Assembly: GCA_040216735.1 (NCBI GenBank)
Contig: JAVJOO010000002.1
Coordinates: forward strand, 1,143,118 to 1,207,117
DNA: 64,000 nucleotides
Source of the DNA: Alphaproteobacteria bacterium
GTDB lineage: Bacteria > Pseudomonadota > Alphaproteobacteria > SHVP01
Reading direction: 5' to 3'
The notes beneath the pieces were generated by a model. The model had not been told where the DNA came from, ran no database searches, and saw only the letters and a program-made list of their open reading frames with translations. Below are positions 28,535 to 37,589 of the stretch, piece after piece (position 1 is the stretch's first letter; every line of letters begins with the position of its first letter). The position numbers and the translations under genes were made by a program.

Positions 28535-30182
28535 AGAGGGTCTCCTTGAACGGGGCGGGACCGACGCGGCGGTAGGTCGCGATGAAGTTCTCGCCGGGCG
28601 TGCGAATGCGGCGATAGGCCTCGGTGATCTTCTCCACGGCATCGACGATTCCATCAGCCGAAAAGGACTTGCCGACAACCACGCCGAGCGACGCGTCGTG
28701 CCCCGGATCGCCGCCGAGGGTGAGCTGGTAATACTCCTGCCCGTTTTTTTCGAGGCCGAGAATGCCGATATTGCCGACATGGTGATGACCGCAGGCGTTG
28801 ATGCAACCGGAGATCTTGATCCCTAAGGTGCCGAGGTCTTCTTGGACATCGGAGTCGGCGAGACGATGGCTGATCGCCTGCGCGATGGGTATCGATCGCG
28901 CCGTGGCCAACGTGCAGTAGTCCATGCCAGGGCACGAGATGATGTCGCCGGCGAGTCCGACGTTGGGTGTCGCGAGGTCGAGGTCGTCGAGTGCGCGCCA
29001 CACATCGTAGAGAGCGCTTTCTTCGACATGCGGCAGGACCAAGTTTTGGGTATGGGTGACACGGATTTCGTCGAAACTGTAGCGTGCGGCGAGATCGGCC
29101 ACGGCGTCCATCTGTTCGGCCGTGGCGTCACCGGGGATGCCGCCAGTCGGCTTCAGCGAAATGTCGACAATCGCGTAGCCGGGCTGTTTGTGGGGTTTCG
29201 TGTTGACCCTGAGCCAGCGGTCGAAGGCGGGATCGCGCCGCGCCTTGGCTAGCCGCAGGGCGTTCGGTGCATCCAAGTCCAAAAACGGCGGCGGATGAAA
29301 GTGGCGGCGGATGCGCGCAACCTTTTCCTCGGGCAACGCCAGCGGTCCGTCCTTGATGGCCTGCCATTCCTTTTCCACCGCGGCGGCAAAGACGTCGGCG
29401 CCGAGGTCGTGGACCAAGATCTTGATGCGCGCCTTGTATTTGTTGTCCCGGCGACCGTGCAGGTTGTAGACCCGCAAGATCGCCTCGAGATAACTGAGCA
29501 AATCGCGTTCGGGCAGGAACTCGCGCACGGTTTTGGCGATCATCGGGGTGCGCCCTTGGCCGCCCCCCACCATCACTTCGAAGCCACGTTCGTCGCCCTG
29601 CTTGAACAGACGGACCCCGATGTCGTGGACTTTGAGAGCCGCTCGATCGGTGGCGCTGGCGGTAACCGCGATCTTGAACTTGCGCGGGAGAAAGGAGAAT
29701 TCAGGATGCAGCGTCGACCACTGACGGATGATTTCCGCATAGATCCGCGAATCGTCAATCTCGTCGGCGGTGGCGCCGGCATAGTGATCCGCCGTGACGT
29801 TGCGGATCACATTGCCGCTGGTCTGGATCGCGTGCATATCGGCGTCGGCGAGGTCTGCCAGCAAGTCTGGTGCCTCTGCGAGCTCGATCCAGTTGAACTG
29901 GATGTTTTGTCGCGTGGTGAAGTGGCCGAAACCACGATCGTACCGCCGTGCGATGTCGGCCAGCGCATGCATTTGGTCCGCGGACAGCGTGCCGTAGGGG
30001 ATGGCGACGCGCAGCATGTAAGCGTGGAGCTGTAAATATAATCCGTTCATCAGGCGTAACGGTCGAAAGGCGTCCTCGCTCAGTTGGCCGGCAAGGCGGC
30101 GCCCGACCTGATCGCGAAACTGGGCGACTCGCTCGCGGACCAGGGTGCGATCCGCTTCGTTGTAGCGATAGGTGGCGGCCAT
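28521..30182 (-). CDS. cysI: Nitrite/sulfite reductase hemoprotein (CysI-like)
   Basis: A 553-residue siroheme/4Fe-4S reductase, most likely reducing sulfite to sulfide in the cytoplasm. The two halves of the ferredoxin-like repeat are visible. The cofactor cysteines occur as SCPGMDYC and SGCINACGHHHVGNIGILG, the CX5C and CX3C motifs that ligate the cluster and siroheme iron. Arginine-rich substrate-binding segments (TRQNIQFNWI and THTQNLVLPHV) are in place. Context with CysG (siroheme synthesis), DUF2849 and DUF934 favours sulfite over nitrite. The ATG overlaps the DUF2849 stop by one base (TAATG). Confidence 0.92.
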   Translation of the reverse strand: MAATYRYNEADRTLVRERVAQFRDQVGRRLAGQLSEDAFRPLRLMNGLYLQLHAYMLRVAIPYGTLSADQMHALADIARRYDRGFGHFTTRQNIQFNWIELAEAPDLLADLADADMHAIQTSGNVIRNVTADHYAGATADEIDDSRIYAEIIRQWSTLHPEFSFLPRKFKIAVTASATDRAALKVHDIGVRLFKQGDERGFEVMVGGGQGRTPMIAKTVREFLPERDLLSYLEAILRVYNLHGRRDNKYKARIKILVHDLGADVFAAAVEKEWQAIKDGPLALPEEKVARIRRHFHPPPFLDLDAPNALRLAKARRDPAFDRWLRVNTKPHKQPGYAIVDISLKPTGGIPGDATAEQMDAVADLAARYSFDEIRVTHTQNLVLPHVEESALYDVWRALDDLDLATPNVGLAGDIISCPGMDYCTLATARSIPIAQAISHRLADSDVQEDLGTLGIKISGCINACGHHHVGNIGILGLEKNGQEYYQLTLGGDPGHDASLGVVVGKSFSADGIVDAVEKITEAYRRIRTPGENFIATYRRVGPAPFKETLYAAA

Positions 30183-30475
30183 TAGAGGGCTAGGGTTGGG
30201 GTTGCGGGGCCGATCGTTGGACCGGTGGCGCGGATGCGCTCACGCAGGCGTTGCGGCTGGGGGGCCGCGCTGGCGGCGGTTACGTCGATCAAATAGGGGG
30301 CGACGATGCGCCGGTCGATCACCGCGCCTTCGGCGCGCCGCAGAAGCCGTTCGGCGGTCGCACGGTCGCGCGCGACTTCTGCTTCGCTGAGGGCGCCGAT
30401 CCATTGCCCATCTGGGGCGAGATAGACCACCCGCCCTGTATCGAGGCGATTGGCGGAAACGACTTGGGCGCTCAT
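30182..30475 (-). CDS. DUF2849 family small protein
   Basis: A 97-residue protein found in alphaproteobacteria between cysG and the sulfite reductase gene. It begins MSAQVVSANRLDTGRVVYLA and continues DGQWIGALSEAEVARDRATAERLL. The central sequence, including APYLIDV, resembles a small mixed fold; no signal peptide or membrane segment is present. Its function is unknown, but conservation of context suggests an accessory role in siroheme or sulfite metabolism. It lies 11 bases after cysG and overlaps the reductase gene by one base. Confidence 0.82.
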   Translation of the reverse strand: MSAQVVSANRLDTGRVVYLAPDGQWIGALSEAEVARDRATAERLLRRAEGAVIDRRIVAPYLIDVTAASAAPQPQRLRERIRATGPTIGPATPTLAL

Positions 30476-30486
30476 GACGTTCTCCT

Positions 30487-31884
30487 TTATACGGCGGCGT
30501 GCAGGGCCTCGACCGAGCGGTCGGCCTCTGCGGCGGCCAGGGTGACGGCCCCGACGATGAGAAGCGCGGGGCTGGCGATGGCGTTGCCAGACACGAGCCG
30601 GCCAAGCCCGCGCAAGGTGCCGGACACGACGCGTTGTTTGTCGGTCGTGCCGTTTTCAACAATGGACACCGGCGTTGCCGGGTCGCGCCCGGCACCGATT
30701 AGGCGCTCGGCGATTACGTCGGCCTGGGCTATGCCCATGTAGACCGCGAGCGTCTGACCGAAGGAAGCCAGCGCGCGCCAGTCGAGATCGGGTTCGCCGT
30801 CTTGGGCGTGTCCGGTGACGAAGGTGACGGCGGTGGCATGGTCGCGGTGCGTGAGCGGAATTTGTGCCGCCGCCGCGCAACCGGCTGCCGCGGTGATGCC
30901 AGGAACAACCACGACCTCGACCCCGCGGGAGCGCAAATGCGCGACCTCCTCGCCGCCCCGCCCGAAAATGAACGGATCGCCTCCTTTGAGGCGGACCACG
31001 CGCTGGCCCGCTTGGGCGCGGCGCGCCAACAGCGCGTTGATCTCGTCCTGGAGCATCGTCGGGTTGCCGGGACGCTTTCCCACAAAAATGCGCTCGGCGT
31101 CGCGCCGGGCGAAATCCAGCACCTCGGGGCTGACGAGTCGGTCGTACAGCACCACGTCGGCGCGTTGCATCGCCTGCAGCGCTTTGAGGGTCAGGAGGTC
31201 AGGGTCTCCCGGACCCGCGCCGACAATGTGGACGATCCCGCGATGCGGCGCGGCGGGCCGATTGATCCGCGAAATCATGCGCTCGCGGGCGCCGACTTCG
31301 TCGCCGCGCAGGACGGCGTCGCCGATCGGGCCGCCGAAGACGTCGTCCCACAGCGCGCGCCGCGCGCTAAAGTCGCCGATGGTCGATTTGACGGCGGCCC
31401 GGAAGCTGTCCGCGAACGCCGCGAGCCGGCCGATGCGCCGGGGCAACTCGCGTTCGAGTTTTTGGCGCAGCCCACGTACCAGGACCGGCGCCCCGCCGCC
31501 GCTTGAAATGGCGATGGTGATCGGGTCGCGGTCGACGATCGCCGGGGTGATGAACGTCGACAGGGCGGGCCGGTCGACGGCGTTGACCGGGATGTTGGCC
31601 GCACGGGCGGCGGCGGCCACGCGGGCATCCTCCAGCGCATCGCCGGTGGCGCTGTAGACGAGCGCGAAACGACTTACATCGGCGATCTGGAAGGGCCGTT
31701 CCAACACGTGGGATTCGTCCTCCGGCTGCGGGGCCGGTGTGGGTTCGATCCGGTTGGTGATGCGGGTCACCCGCGCACCGGCGGCGTGCAGCAAGCGCGC
31801 CTTGGCGGCGGCCATCGGACCGTCGCCGACGACCAGCGCCGGACGGCCCTGCAACGACAGGAAGATCGGAAAGGATTTCATCAT
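30487..31884 (-). CDS. cysG: Siroheme synthase CysG (bifunctional)
   Basis: Makes siroheme from uroporphyrinogen III. The N-terminal third (residues 1 to about 200) is the precorrin-2 dehydrogenase/ferrochelatase, with the Rossmann motif ALVVGDGPMAAAKARLL. The C-terminal two thirds is the SAM-dependent methyltransferase: VHIVGAGPGDPDLLTLKALQ, then VRLKGGDPFIFGRGGEE and VVPGITAAAGCAAAAQIPLT. Total 465 residues. Two adjacent ATGs at 31884 and 31881 follow GAGG and GGTGAG; a TTG at 31923 is less convincing. It is first in the operon and supplies cofactor to the reductase two genes on. Confidence 0.93.
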   Translation of the reverse strand: MMKSFPIFLSLQGRPALVVGDGPMAAAKARLLHAAGARVTRITNRIEPTPAPQPEDESHVLERPFQIADVSRFALVYSATGDALEDARVAAAARAANIPVNAVDRPALSTFITPAIVDRDPITIAISSGGGAPVLVRGLRQKLERELPRRIGRLAAFADSFRAAVKSTIGDFSARRALWDDVFGGPIGDAVLRGDEVGARERMISRINRPAAPHRGIVHIVGAGPGDPDLLTLKALQAMQRADVVLYDRLVSPEVLDFARRDAERIFVGKRPGNPTMLQDEINALLARRAQAGQRVVRLKGGDPFIFGRGGEEVAHLRSRGVEVVVVPGITAAAGCAAAAQIPLTHRDHATAVTFVTGHAQDGEPDLDWRALASFGQTLAVYMGIAQADVIAERLIGAGRDPATPVSIVENGTTDKQRVVSGTLRGLGRLVSGNAIASPALLIVGAVTLAAAEADRSVEALHAAV

Positions 31885-31940
31885 CTCACCGGCGCCTCGG
31901 TCCAACGTGCTCCAGGCGCTCAAAACAACAGTTGAAACAC

Positions 31941-31968
31941 AAAGTATGATTTAAATAACAAGAGTCAA
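31941..31968 (-). promoter_or_regulatory. Candidate promoter of the cysG operon
   Basis: On the minus strand TTGACT (complement of 31963-31968) is followed after 16 bases by TACTTT (complement of 31941-31946), about 57 bases ahead of the cysG start. It sits in an unusually A+T-rich patch (about 31921-32010) shared with the divergent MFS gene. The -35 is good and the -10 is poor, so support is moderate. Confidence 0.4.
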
Positions 31969-32049
31969 TGTATTTTATTTTGTATCACACTATTAATAAT
32001 GTTGTTTAATCCCCTCGCTCCAGACCCGCGAAGCCCCTAGGGTCGCGGC

Positions 32050-33243
32050 GTGCAGCGTCCCAATTCGTTCGTTTTCATCCTTTTCATCGGCGGGCTGTTG
32101 GCCTTTGGGCCGTTGACCCTGGAGATGTATGTCCCGGCCCTGCCGTTGGTGGCCGAGGCGTTCGGTGCCGGGCCCGGCGCAACGCAGTTGACGGTTAGCG
32201 TCTATCTCGCGGGCTTTGCCATCGGGCAGTTGGTGTCGGGGCCGCTCGTGGACGTGTTCGGCCGGCGGCCCGCGCTTTTGGCCGGGATGGTGCTGGTCGC
32301 GGCGGCCAGTGCCGTGTGTATCGTCGCGCCGTCGATCGAAACTCTCACCGGCGCGCGGTTCGTCCAGGCGCTCGCCGTCTCGGTTGGTCAGGTCGCGGGC
32401 CGGGCGGTGATCCGCGATACCCACGATCCGGCGGGCACAGCGCGAATGCTGGCCTTCACGATGGTGGTGATCGGGCTCACCTCGGCGATCACGCCGGTCG
32501 CAGGCGGTTTCCTCGCGGTATCGCTGGGCTGGGAGATCATCTTCGCCCTCCATGTCGTTCTGGCGGCGATCTTCTTCGTTTTGATCTGGAGCCGCTTCGC
32601 GGAAACGATCCCTGTGCGCGAAACGTTGGTGCGTCAAGTCGCGATCACCCGGACAGGGATCGTGCGCCTCGTCGCCGACCGCGCCTTTCTCTCTTACACG
32701 GCCAGCATCTGTTTCATGTTCGGCAGCATGTTCACGTTCATCTCGGCGGGTGCGTTCATGTTCGTCGATGTGCTCGGCATGGCGCCATCCCATTTCGGTT
32801 TCGTCTTCACCGCGATTTCCGGCAGCCTCGCGCTGGGATCATTCCTTGCTGGAACCTTGGCGCGTCGGGTCGACCGGCGGCGCATGTTTGTCACGGCGGC
32901 GGTGGCCGTTGCCGTGTTCAGCGCCGCGATGGCCGGGATCGGTTTGGCCGGGGCGGCATCGATCGCGGTTTTGATCGTCCTGCTGGGCGCGATCGGCTTC
33001 GCGATGGGGTTTGTCGTCGCGCTCGGTATGGCCGGGGCGCTGGCGCCTCACCCGGAAGTGGCGGGGACCGCCTCGGCGTTGATCGGGTTTTCGCAAGGCA
33101 CCTTTGCGGCGGGGATGAGCGCGGTCGCAGGTTTGTTGTTCGACGGCACGGTGATGTCGGTCCTGTGGCCGATGGCGGTGCTCGCCTTAGGCGTACCGTT
33201 GTCGTTTTGGATATTGGAGCGCCGCGGGGCGGGGAACGCCTAG
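32050..33243 (+). CDS. MFS transporter, Bcr/CflA drug-efflux type
   Basis: A 397-residue, twelve-segment major facilitator. The N-terminal LLAFGPLTLEMYVPALPLVAE with acidic residue in helix 1 is the Bcr/CflA hallmark. The loop 2-3 signature VSGPLVDVFGRRPALLAG is intact, and the second-half counterpart reads LAGTLARRVDRRRMF. Related proteins export bicyclomycin, chloramphenicol or sulfonamide-like drugs, and some export cysteine. Placement divergent from cysG makes a sulfur compound imaginable, but nothing in the sequence proves it. It starts at GTG 32050 and its stop overlaps the cyclase stop by four bases. Confidence 0.88.
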   Translation: MQRPNSFVFILFIGGLLAFGPLTLEMYVPALPLVAEAFGAGPGATQLTVSVYLAGFAIGQLVSGPLVDVFGRRPALLAGMVLVAAASAVCIVAPSIETLTGARFVQALAVSVGQVAGRAVIRDTHDPAGTARMLAFTMVVIGLTSAITPVAGGFLAVSLGWEIIFALHVVLAAIFFVLIWSRFAETIPVRETLVRQVAITRTGIVRLVADRAFLSYTASICFMFGSMFTFISAGAFMFVDVLGMAPSHFGFVFTAISGSLALGSFLAGTLARRVDRRRMFVTAAVAVAVFSAAMAGIGLAGAASIAVLIVLLGAIGFAMGFVVALGMAGALAPHPEVAGTASALIGFSQGTFAAGMSAVAGLLFDGTVMSVLWPMAVLALGVPLSFWILERRGAGNA

Positions 33244-34565
33244 GGCGAGAGATACCAAAAGGCCACCGGCTCCTCGCGGCCGCGCAACTGGCGCGGTTCG
33301 CCCTTGGCGAGGCCCTCCGCCAGGGCCGGGTTGCGCAGGCGCCGGTAGAGGGCGTCGCTGATGACGAGGTCTTGGCCGATCTGTCGGGTCAGGCGTTCGA
33401 GCCGACTGGCGACGTTCACGGTGTCGCCGATCACGGTGTATTCGAGGCGCTGTTCGCTGCCGATGTCGCCCAGCACGACATCGCCGTAGTGCAACCCGAT
33501 CCCGAGGCGGACCGGCGGCCCGCTGCGGTGGGCGTTGTAGACTTTGAGGTCGGTCAGGATGGCGCGGGCGCAGGCCAAGGCACGGTCGGCGTCGTCCTCG
33601 GCAGTAGTCGGCGTACCGAAGGTCGCCATGACGCCGTCGCCTAAATATTTGTCGAGCGTACCGTGATGGGCGAAGACCTGCCGCGCGGCGATGCCGTGTA
33701 CCTCACGCAGCAGCGCCAGGACGTCGTCAGGCGAACGGTCTTCGGCGAGGTCGGTAAAGCCAACGATATCGGCGAACATGATTGCGATGTCTTGGCGGCG
33801 ACCGGTGCGCAACGGTTCATCGTGGCTGGAAAGTTCGGCAACGATGTTGGGCGAAAAGAAACGCGCGAGGTTGCCGCGGGCCCGTTCGGCGGCCGCGCTG
33901 GCATAGACCAGCTTGCGCACGCGCCAAACGAAGGCCGCAAGGGCGCCTGCGACGATGACGAACATGAACGCAGCCTGGGACTGGATACCGATATCGACGC
34001 GGTGGTAGTTCGCAAGAACCGTGTTGCGTTCCTCGATGCTCATCGCCAAGAGCGCCTGGAAGTCTTCGAAGATGTAGGTCTGGGGGTCCTGCAGGATCCA
34101 CACGACGCCGACCCACCAGGCCGCCGCCGCGACCAAGCCACTCCAGGCGACGACGGCCGGCGAATAGCTGAACGCCGAGACGGCGATGAAGATGTAGAGA
34201 TAGACTTGGTTGCCGAACCACAGCTGGGCGCCCTGGGGTACGAAGGGCTCGATGTAGGGGACGGGCACGATGACGATCCACGTCATCAGCAGCACGTCGA
34301 AGGCGGCGAAGACATAGGACCATGCCGCGCTGCGATCGCCGGATTTGGCGATGCGGTAATGGAGCCAGCTCGACACCACGAAAAGTAGGCTGATGCCGTA
34401 GAAATACGGCAACGTGACGGGCAGGGTGATGAAGGGCAGGAACGCAAACACCGCCAGCACCAAGACGATCCGTACCCGCAGCGACAGCAGCCGCGCGTAA
34501 AGTTCTTCGCGGCCATAAGCGGCATCGACGGGGTCGCGCTTGGCCGGCGCAGGCGGGAGGGTCAT
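33240..34565 (-). CDS. Membrane-bound class III adenylate/guanylate cyclase
   Basis: A 441-residue membrane protein with a C-terminal cyclase domain. The N-terminal half has about six hydrophobic segments (residues 30-215, e.g. IVLVLAVFAFLPFITLP) and a short helical linker. The catalytic domain carries metal aspartates in IMFADIVGFTDLAE and LDKYLGDGVMATFG, and the base- and transition-state-binding region TVIGDTVNVASRLE. It should make cAMP (possibly cGMP) from NTP in the cytoplasm in response to an unknown membrane cue. The ATG at 34565 is preceded by AGGTGG; an upstream in-frame GTG would add two residues. Confidence 0.9.
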   Translation of the reverse strand: MTLPPAPAKRDPVDAAYGREELYARLLSLRVRIVLVLAVFAFLPFITLPVTLPYFYGISLLFVVSSWLHYRIAKSGDRSAAWSYVFAAFDVLLMTWIVIVPVPYIEPFVPQGAQLWFGNQVYLYIFIAVSAFSYSPAVVAWSGLVAAAAWWVGVVWILQDPQTYIFEDFQALLAMSIEERNTVLANYHRVDIGIQSQAAFMFVIVAGALAAFVWRVRKLVYASAAAERARGNLARFFSPNIVAELSSHDEPLRTGRRQDIAIMFADIVGFTDLAEDRSPDDVLALLREVHGIAARQVFAHHGTLDKYLGDGVMATFGTPTTAEDDADRALACARAILTDLKVYNAHRSGPPVRLGIGLHYGDVVLGDIGSEQRLEYTVIGDTVNVASRLERLTRQIGQDLVISDALYRRLRNPALAEGLAKGEPRQLRGREEPVAFWYLSP

Positions 34566-34581
34566 CGCCACCTAAGGCTCC

Positions 34582-36078
34582 CTACCAGATCGGTTTGCCG
34601 GAACCGGGCAGGCCGAGGCGGGGCCATTTCTCGGTGACAGTTTCGATGACGTCGTCGCGCATCCGAATCTTGGTGCCCCACTCGCGTTTGGTTTCGGGCG
34701 GCAGCTTGTTGGTGGCGTCGAGACCGATCTTGGAGCCCAAGCCGGACTCGGGCGAGGCGAAGTCGAGATAGTCGATCGGCGTGTTCTCGATCAGTGTGAT
34801 ATCGCGTGCCGGGTCCATCCGGGTGGAGACCGCCCACATCACGTCTTTCCAATCGCGTGCGTTAATGTCGTCGTCCACCACGATCACCCATTTAGTGTAC
34901 ATGAACTGGCGCAGGTACGACCACACCGCCAACATCACGCGCTTGGCGTGGCCCGGATAGGCTTTCTTCATCGAGACCACGGCGATGCGGTAGCTGCACC
35001 CCTCGGGCGGCAGCCAGAAGTCGACGATCTCGGGGAACTGTTGTTGCAACAGCGGCACGAAGACTTCGTTGAGCGCTTCGCCAAGCACACTAGGTTCGTC
35101 GGGCGGCCGCCCGGTGAAGGTCGACAGGTAGATCGGATCGCGCCGCATGGTGATCGCGCTGATCTTGAAAACCGGGAAGCGTTCGACCGCGTTGTAGTAC
35201 CCGGTGTGATCGCCGTAGGGGCCTTCGGGGCCGTCGTCCTCGGGCAAGACATGGCCTTCGATGACGATCTCGGCCTCGGCTGGCACTTTGAGCGGGACCG
35301 AAACACAGTCGACCAGCCCGAGTTTCTTGCCGCGCAGGAGTCCCGCGAATTGGTACTCGGAGAGGGTTTCCGGCACCGGGGTCACTGCAGCGATAACGGT
35401 GCCGGGGTCGGCGCCGATCACGGCAGCGACCGGCATCGGTTCGCCCGGCCGGTCTTTTTTCCAGCGGTGGAAATGCTGCGCGCCGCCGCGGTGGGCGAGC
35501 CAGCGCATCAACGTTGTGTCGCGCCCGGTGACCTGCATCCGGTAGATGCCGAGGTTGAAGCGGTCGTCGGTCCCCTGGGTGACCACCAAGGGCCAGGTGA
35601 TGAGCGGCGCGGGTTCGCCCGGCCAGCAGGTTTGGATCGGCAGTTTGGCGAGGTCGATATCGGCGCCGGTCCACACGACGTCCTGGCAGGGCGCGTGGGT
35701 GACGCTGCCGGGCTTCATCGCCATCACGGTCTTAAGGAGCGGCAGCATCGCCATGGCTTCGCGCCAGCCGCCGGGCGGTTCGGGCTGGCGCAGGAAGGCG
35801 AGGGTTTCGCCGACGGCGCGAAGCTGATCGGGGGTGCGGCCGATCCCGGCGGCAACGCGGGCCACGGTACCGAACAGATTGACCAGAACCGGCATCGCGC
35901 CGGGTTTACCCGCCGCATCGACTGGGTTTTCGAACAGGACGGCAGGGCCACCCTCGGCCAGCAGGCGGGTTTGGATTTCGGTCATCTCAAGTTCGGTCGA
36001 GACCGGTTCGTGTACGCGCACCAAGTTGCCCTCGGCTTCGAGGCGCTGGATGAAATCGCGGAGGGAGGCGAAGGACAT
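34582..36078 (-). CDS. ubiD: UbiD family decarboxylase (3-octaprenyl-4-hydroxybenzoate carboxy-lyase)
   Basis: A 498-residue prenylated-FMN-dependent decarboxylase, most likely acting on 3-polyprenyl-4-hydroxybenzoate in ubiquinone synthesis. Family marks include [18 protein letters not shown] at the N terminus, [11 protein letters not shown], and the highly conserved [12 protein letters not shown]. The last part has [22 protein letters not shown]. UbiA, the preceding pathway enzyme, is encoded about 2.5 kb away on the same strand. UbiX, which makes the cofactor, is not in this window. The ATG at 36078 leads straight into conserved sequence. Confidence 0.94.
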   Translation of the reverse strand: MSFASLRDFIQRLEAEGNLVRVHEPVSTELEMTEIQTRLLAEGGPAVLFENPVDAAGKPGAMPVLVNLFGTVARVAAGIGRTPDQLRAVGETLAFLRQPEPPGGWREAMAMLPLLKTVMAMKPGSVTHAPCQDVVWTGADIDLAKLPIQTCWPGEPAPLITWPLVVTQGTDDRFNLGIYRMQVTGRDTTLMRWLAHRGGAQHFHRWKKDRPGEPMPVAAVIGADPGTVIAAVTPVPETLSEYQFAGLLRGKKLGLVDCVSVPLKVPAEAEIVIEGHVLPEDDGPEGPYGDHTGYYNAVERFPVFKISAITMRRDPIYLSTFTGRPPDEPSVLGEALNEVFVPLLQQQFPEIVDFWLPPEGCSYRIAVVSMKKAYPGHAKRVMLAVWSYLRQFMYTKWVIVVDDDINARDWKDVMWAVSTRMDPARDITLIENTPIDYLDFASPESGLGSKIGLDATNKLPPETKREWGTKIRMRDDVIETVTEKWPRLGLPGSGKPIW

Positions 36079-36153
36079 GGTCGGGTCGATTCAGCGGTCA
36101 ACGACGGATGTGCATGGTATATCACCGAAATCGATCAACCCGGAGCGTTGCCC

Positions 36154-36702
36154 ATGACCCGTTTTGCCGAAGTGACTCCCGAAACCCTCAGCGATGCGCA
36201 GCGCGCGGTTTACGACGCGATGATCGCGGGTCCGCGCGGGGCGGTGCAGGGGCCCTTTCACATCCTGTTGCGCAGTCCCGAACTGTGCGCCCGGGCGCAG
36301 GCGTTGGGGGCGTTTTTGCGCTTCGGTTCCAGTTTGCCGCCGCGTCTGTCGGAACTGGCGATCCTGGTCACGGCGCGGTTCTGGGGGGCGCAGTTCGAGT
36401 GGTACATGCATGCCCCGTTCGCTGCGCAAGGCGGACTACACGACGACATCATCGAGACCATTCGTACCGGCGGCGACCCGCGCGCGTTGATGCAGGCAGA
36501 CGAGAAGGCGGTCTACGACTTCGCCGTCGCGACGCACGAGCGCCACGGGGTCGATGATGCGCTCCACGCCGAGGCCACGGCGCAATTGGGCGAGGCCGGC
36601 GTCGTCGATCTGATCGGGTTGCTGGGCTACTACACGATGATCAGCATGGTGTTGAACTGCTACGAGGTGCCGGTGCCGGACGGAGCCACGCCGCTGGACT
36701 AG
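36154..36702 (+). CDS. Carboxymuconolactone decarboxylase-like protein
   Basis: A 182-residue, all-helical AhpD/CMD-like protein. It starts MTRFAEVTPETLSDAQRAVYD and contains PPRLSELAILVTARFW with FEWYMHAPFA, the region that aligns with the CMD active site. No CxxC pair is present, so it is not a peroxidase-type AhpD; it resembles the decarboxylase branch with E and H residues. The substrate is unknown. The ATG at 36154 has GGAG eight bases upstream. Much longer open reading through the antisense of ubiD is not credible. It is divergent from ubiD. Confidence 0.85.
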   Translation: MTRFAEVTPETLSDAQRAVYDAMIAGPRGAVQGPFHILLRSPELCARAQALGAFLRFGSSLPPRLSELAILVTARFWGAQFEWYMHAPFAAQGGLHDDIIETIRTGGDPRALMQADEKAVYDFAVATHERHGVDDALHAEATAQLGEAGVVDLIGLLGYYTMISMVLNCYEVPVPDGATPLD

Positions 36703-36769
36703 GGAGCGGCGCGCATGGGCGGCGCAAATCCTGTACAACACCGGCGCATGACACGACAGGAGGCACACA

Positions 36770-37531
36770 ATGGCTGAACCGACCGACGCCGAACGGCTGG
36801 TCCGCGCGAAGAGTTATCCCTACGACGTGCCGACCACGAGCTACATCTTGCACCAGGGCAAGCCGGTCCCGCTCAAGCGGATGAACCCGCCGGACGATAC
36901 GGCCGAGCGAATCCCGGTTCTGGCCTACGGCTCGAATGCATCGCCGCAGCAGTTGTTGCACAAATTTCCCGACCTGACCGAGGACGAAGGGATTCCGGTT
37001 CTCAAGACCGCGCTGACCGGATTCGATGTCGTTTACTCGGCGCGCTTTTCAAGTTACGGTGCGATCCCGGCGATGCTGGCACCATCGCCCGGCACCCGGC
37101 TGACGACCTATGTGACCTGGCTGACCGAGGCGCAACTGGAAGTGATGCACGACACCGAGTTGGGGCCGGCGCGCGACGGATCGGCCTACACCTTCGGTAA
37201 GCTGACAGGCATCCTGGCGATGATCGATGCCATCGGCATGCGCGACGAGGTGTATATGTATCAAAGCGCCGCGCCGGCGATGGGCCACGACGGCGCGCTG
37301 TGTGCCTATGCCGAGGTTGTGGCGCGCGAGCGCACGCTCAACGCCTATACCCACGACACCGTGCTGAACGCGGCGCACCAGGGCATCGCGCCGGAAATGT
37401 CGCTCGACGACTTCGTTTTGAAGACCGCGACCGACGCGCAGGCGCGCGCGGGTTATACCGCGCGGCTCCACAAGAACGGTGTCAAGGTCAAGCTGAAGGG
37501 CTACAAGCAGTTGCTGCCGACGTTGCAGTAG
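36770..37531 (+). CDS. Uncharacterised protein with gamma-glutamylcyclotransferase-like YGSN motif
   Basis: A 253-residue protein with no family I can name confidently. The strong Shine-Dalgarno AGGAGG (36758-36763) fixes the ATG at 36770. The segment IPVLAYGSNASPQQL resembles the substrate loop of gamma-glutamylcyclotransferases, and MHDTELGPARDGSAY could hold the catalytic glutamate. A C-terminal tail rich in lysine (KNGVKVKLKGYKQLLP) is unlike that family. Soluble and cytoplasmic by appearance. The assignment is a motif-level guess; a structure prediction would settle it. Confidence 0.62.
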   Translation: MAEPTDAERLVRAKSYPYDVPTTSYILHQGKPVPLKRMNPPDDTAERIPVLAYGSNASPQQLLHKFPDLTEDEGIPVLKTALTGFDVVYSARFSSYGAIPAMLAPSPGTRLTTYVTWLTEAQLEVMHDTELGPARDGSAYTFGKLTGILAMIDAIGMRDEVYMYQSAAPAMGHDGALCAYAEVVARERTLNAYTHDTVLNAAHQGIAPEMSLDDFVLKTATDAQARAGYTARLHKNGVKVKLKGYKQLLPTLQ

Positions 37532-37589
37532 GGCCTCTCGAAGTCGCTGACGCGCGACAGCGGTGGGCGGAGGTGCCTTCGGGAGCGGC

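Noticed and set aside
31923-32007. Inverted AAACAACA / TGTTGTTT 69 bases apart in the cysG-MFS spacer
   Set aside because: Widely spaced 8-mers in an A+T-rich patch are expected by chance; not enough for an operator call.
34948-36702. A 584-codon plus-strand frame ending in the carboxymuconolactone decarboxylase-like gene
   Set aside because: The first 400 codons are antisense to ubiD; the Shine-Dalgarno and conserved start at 36154 define the real gene.
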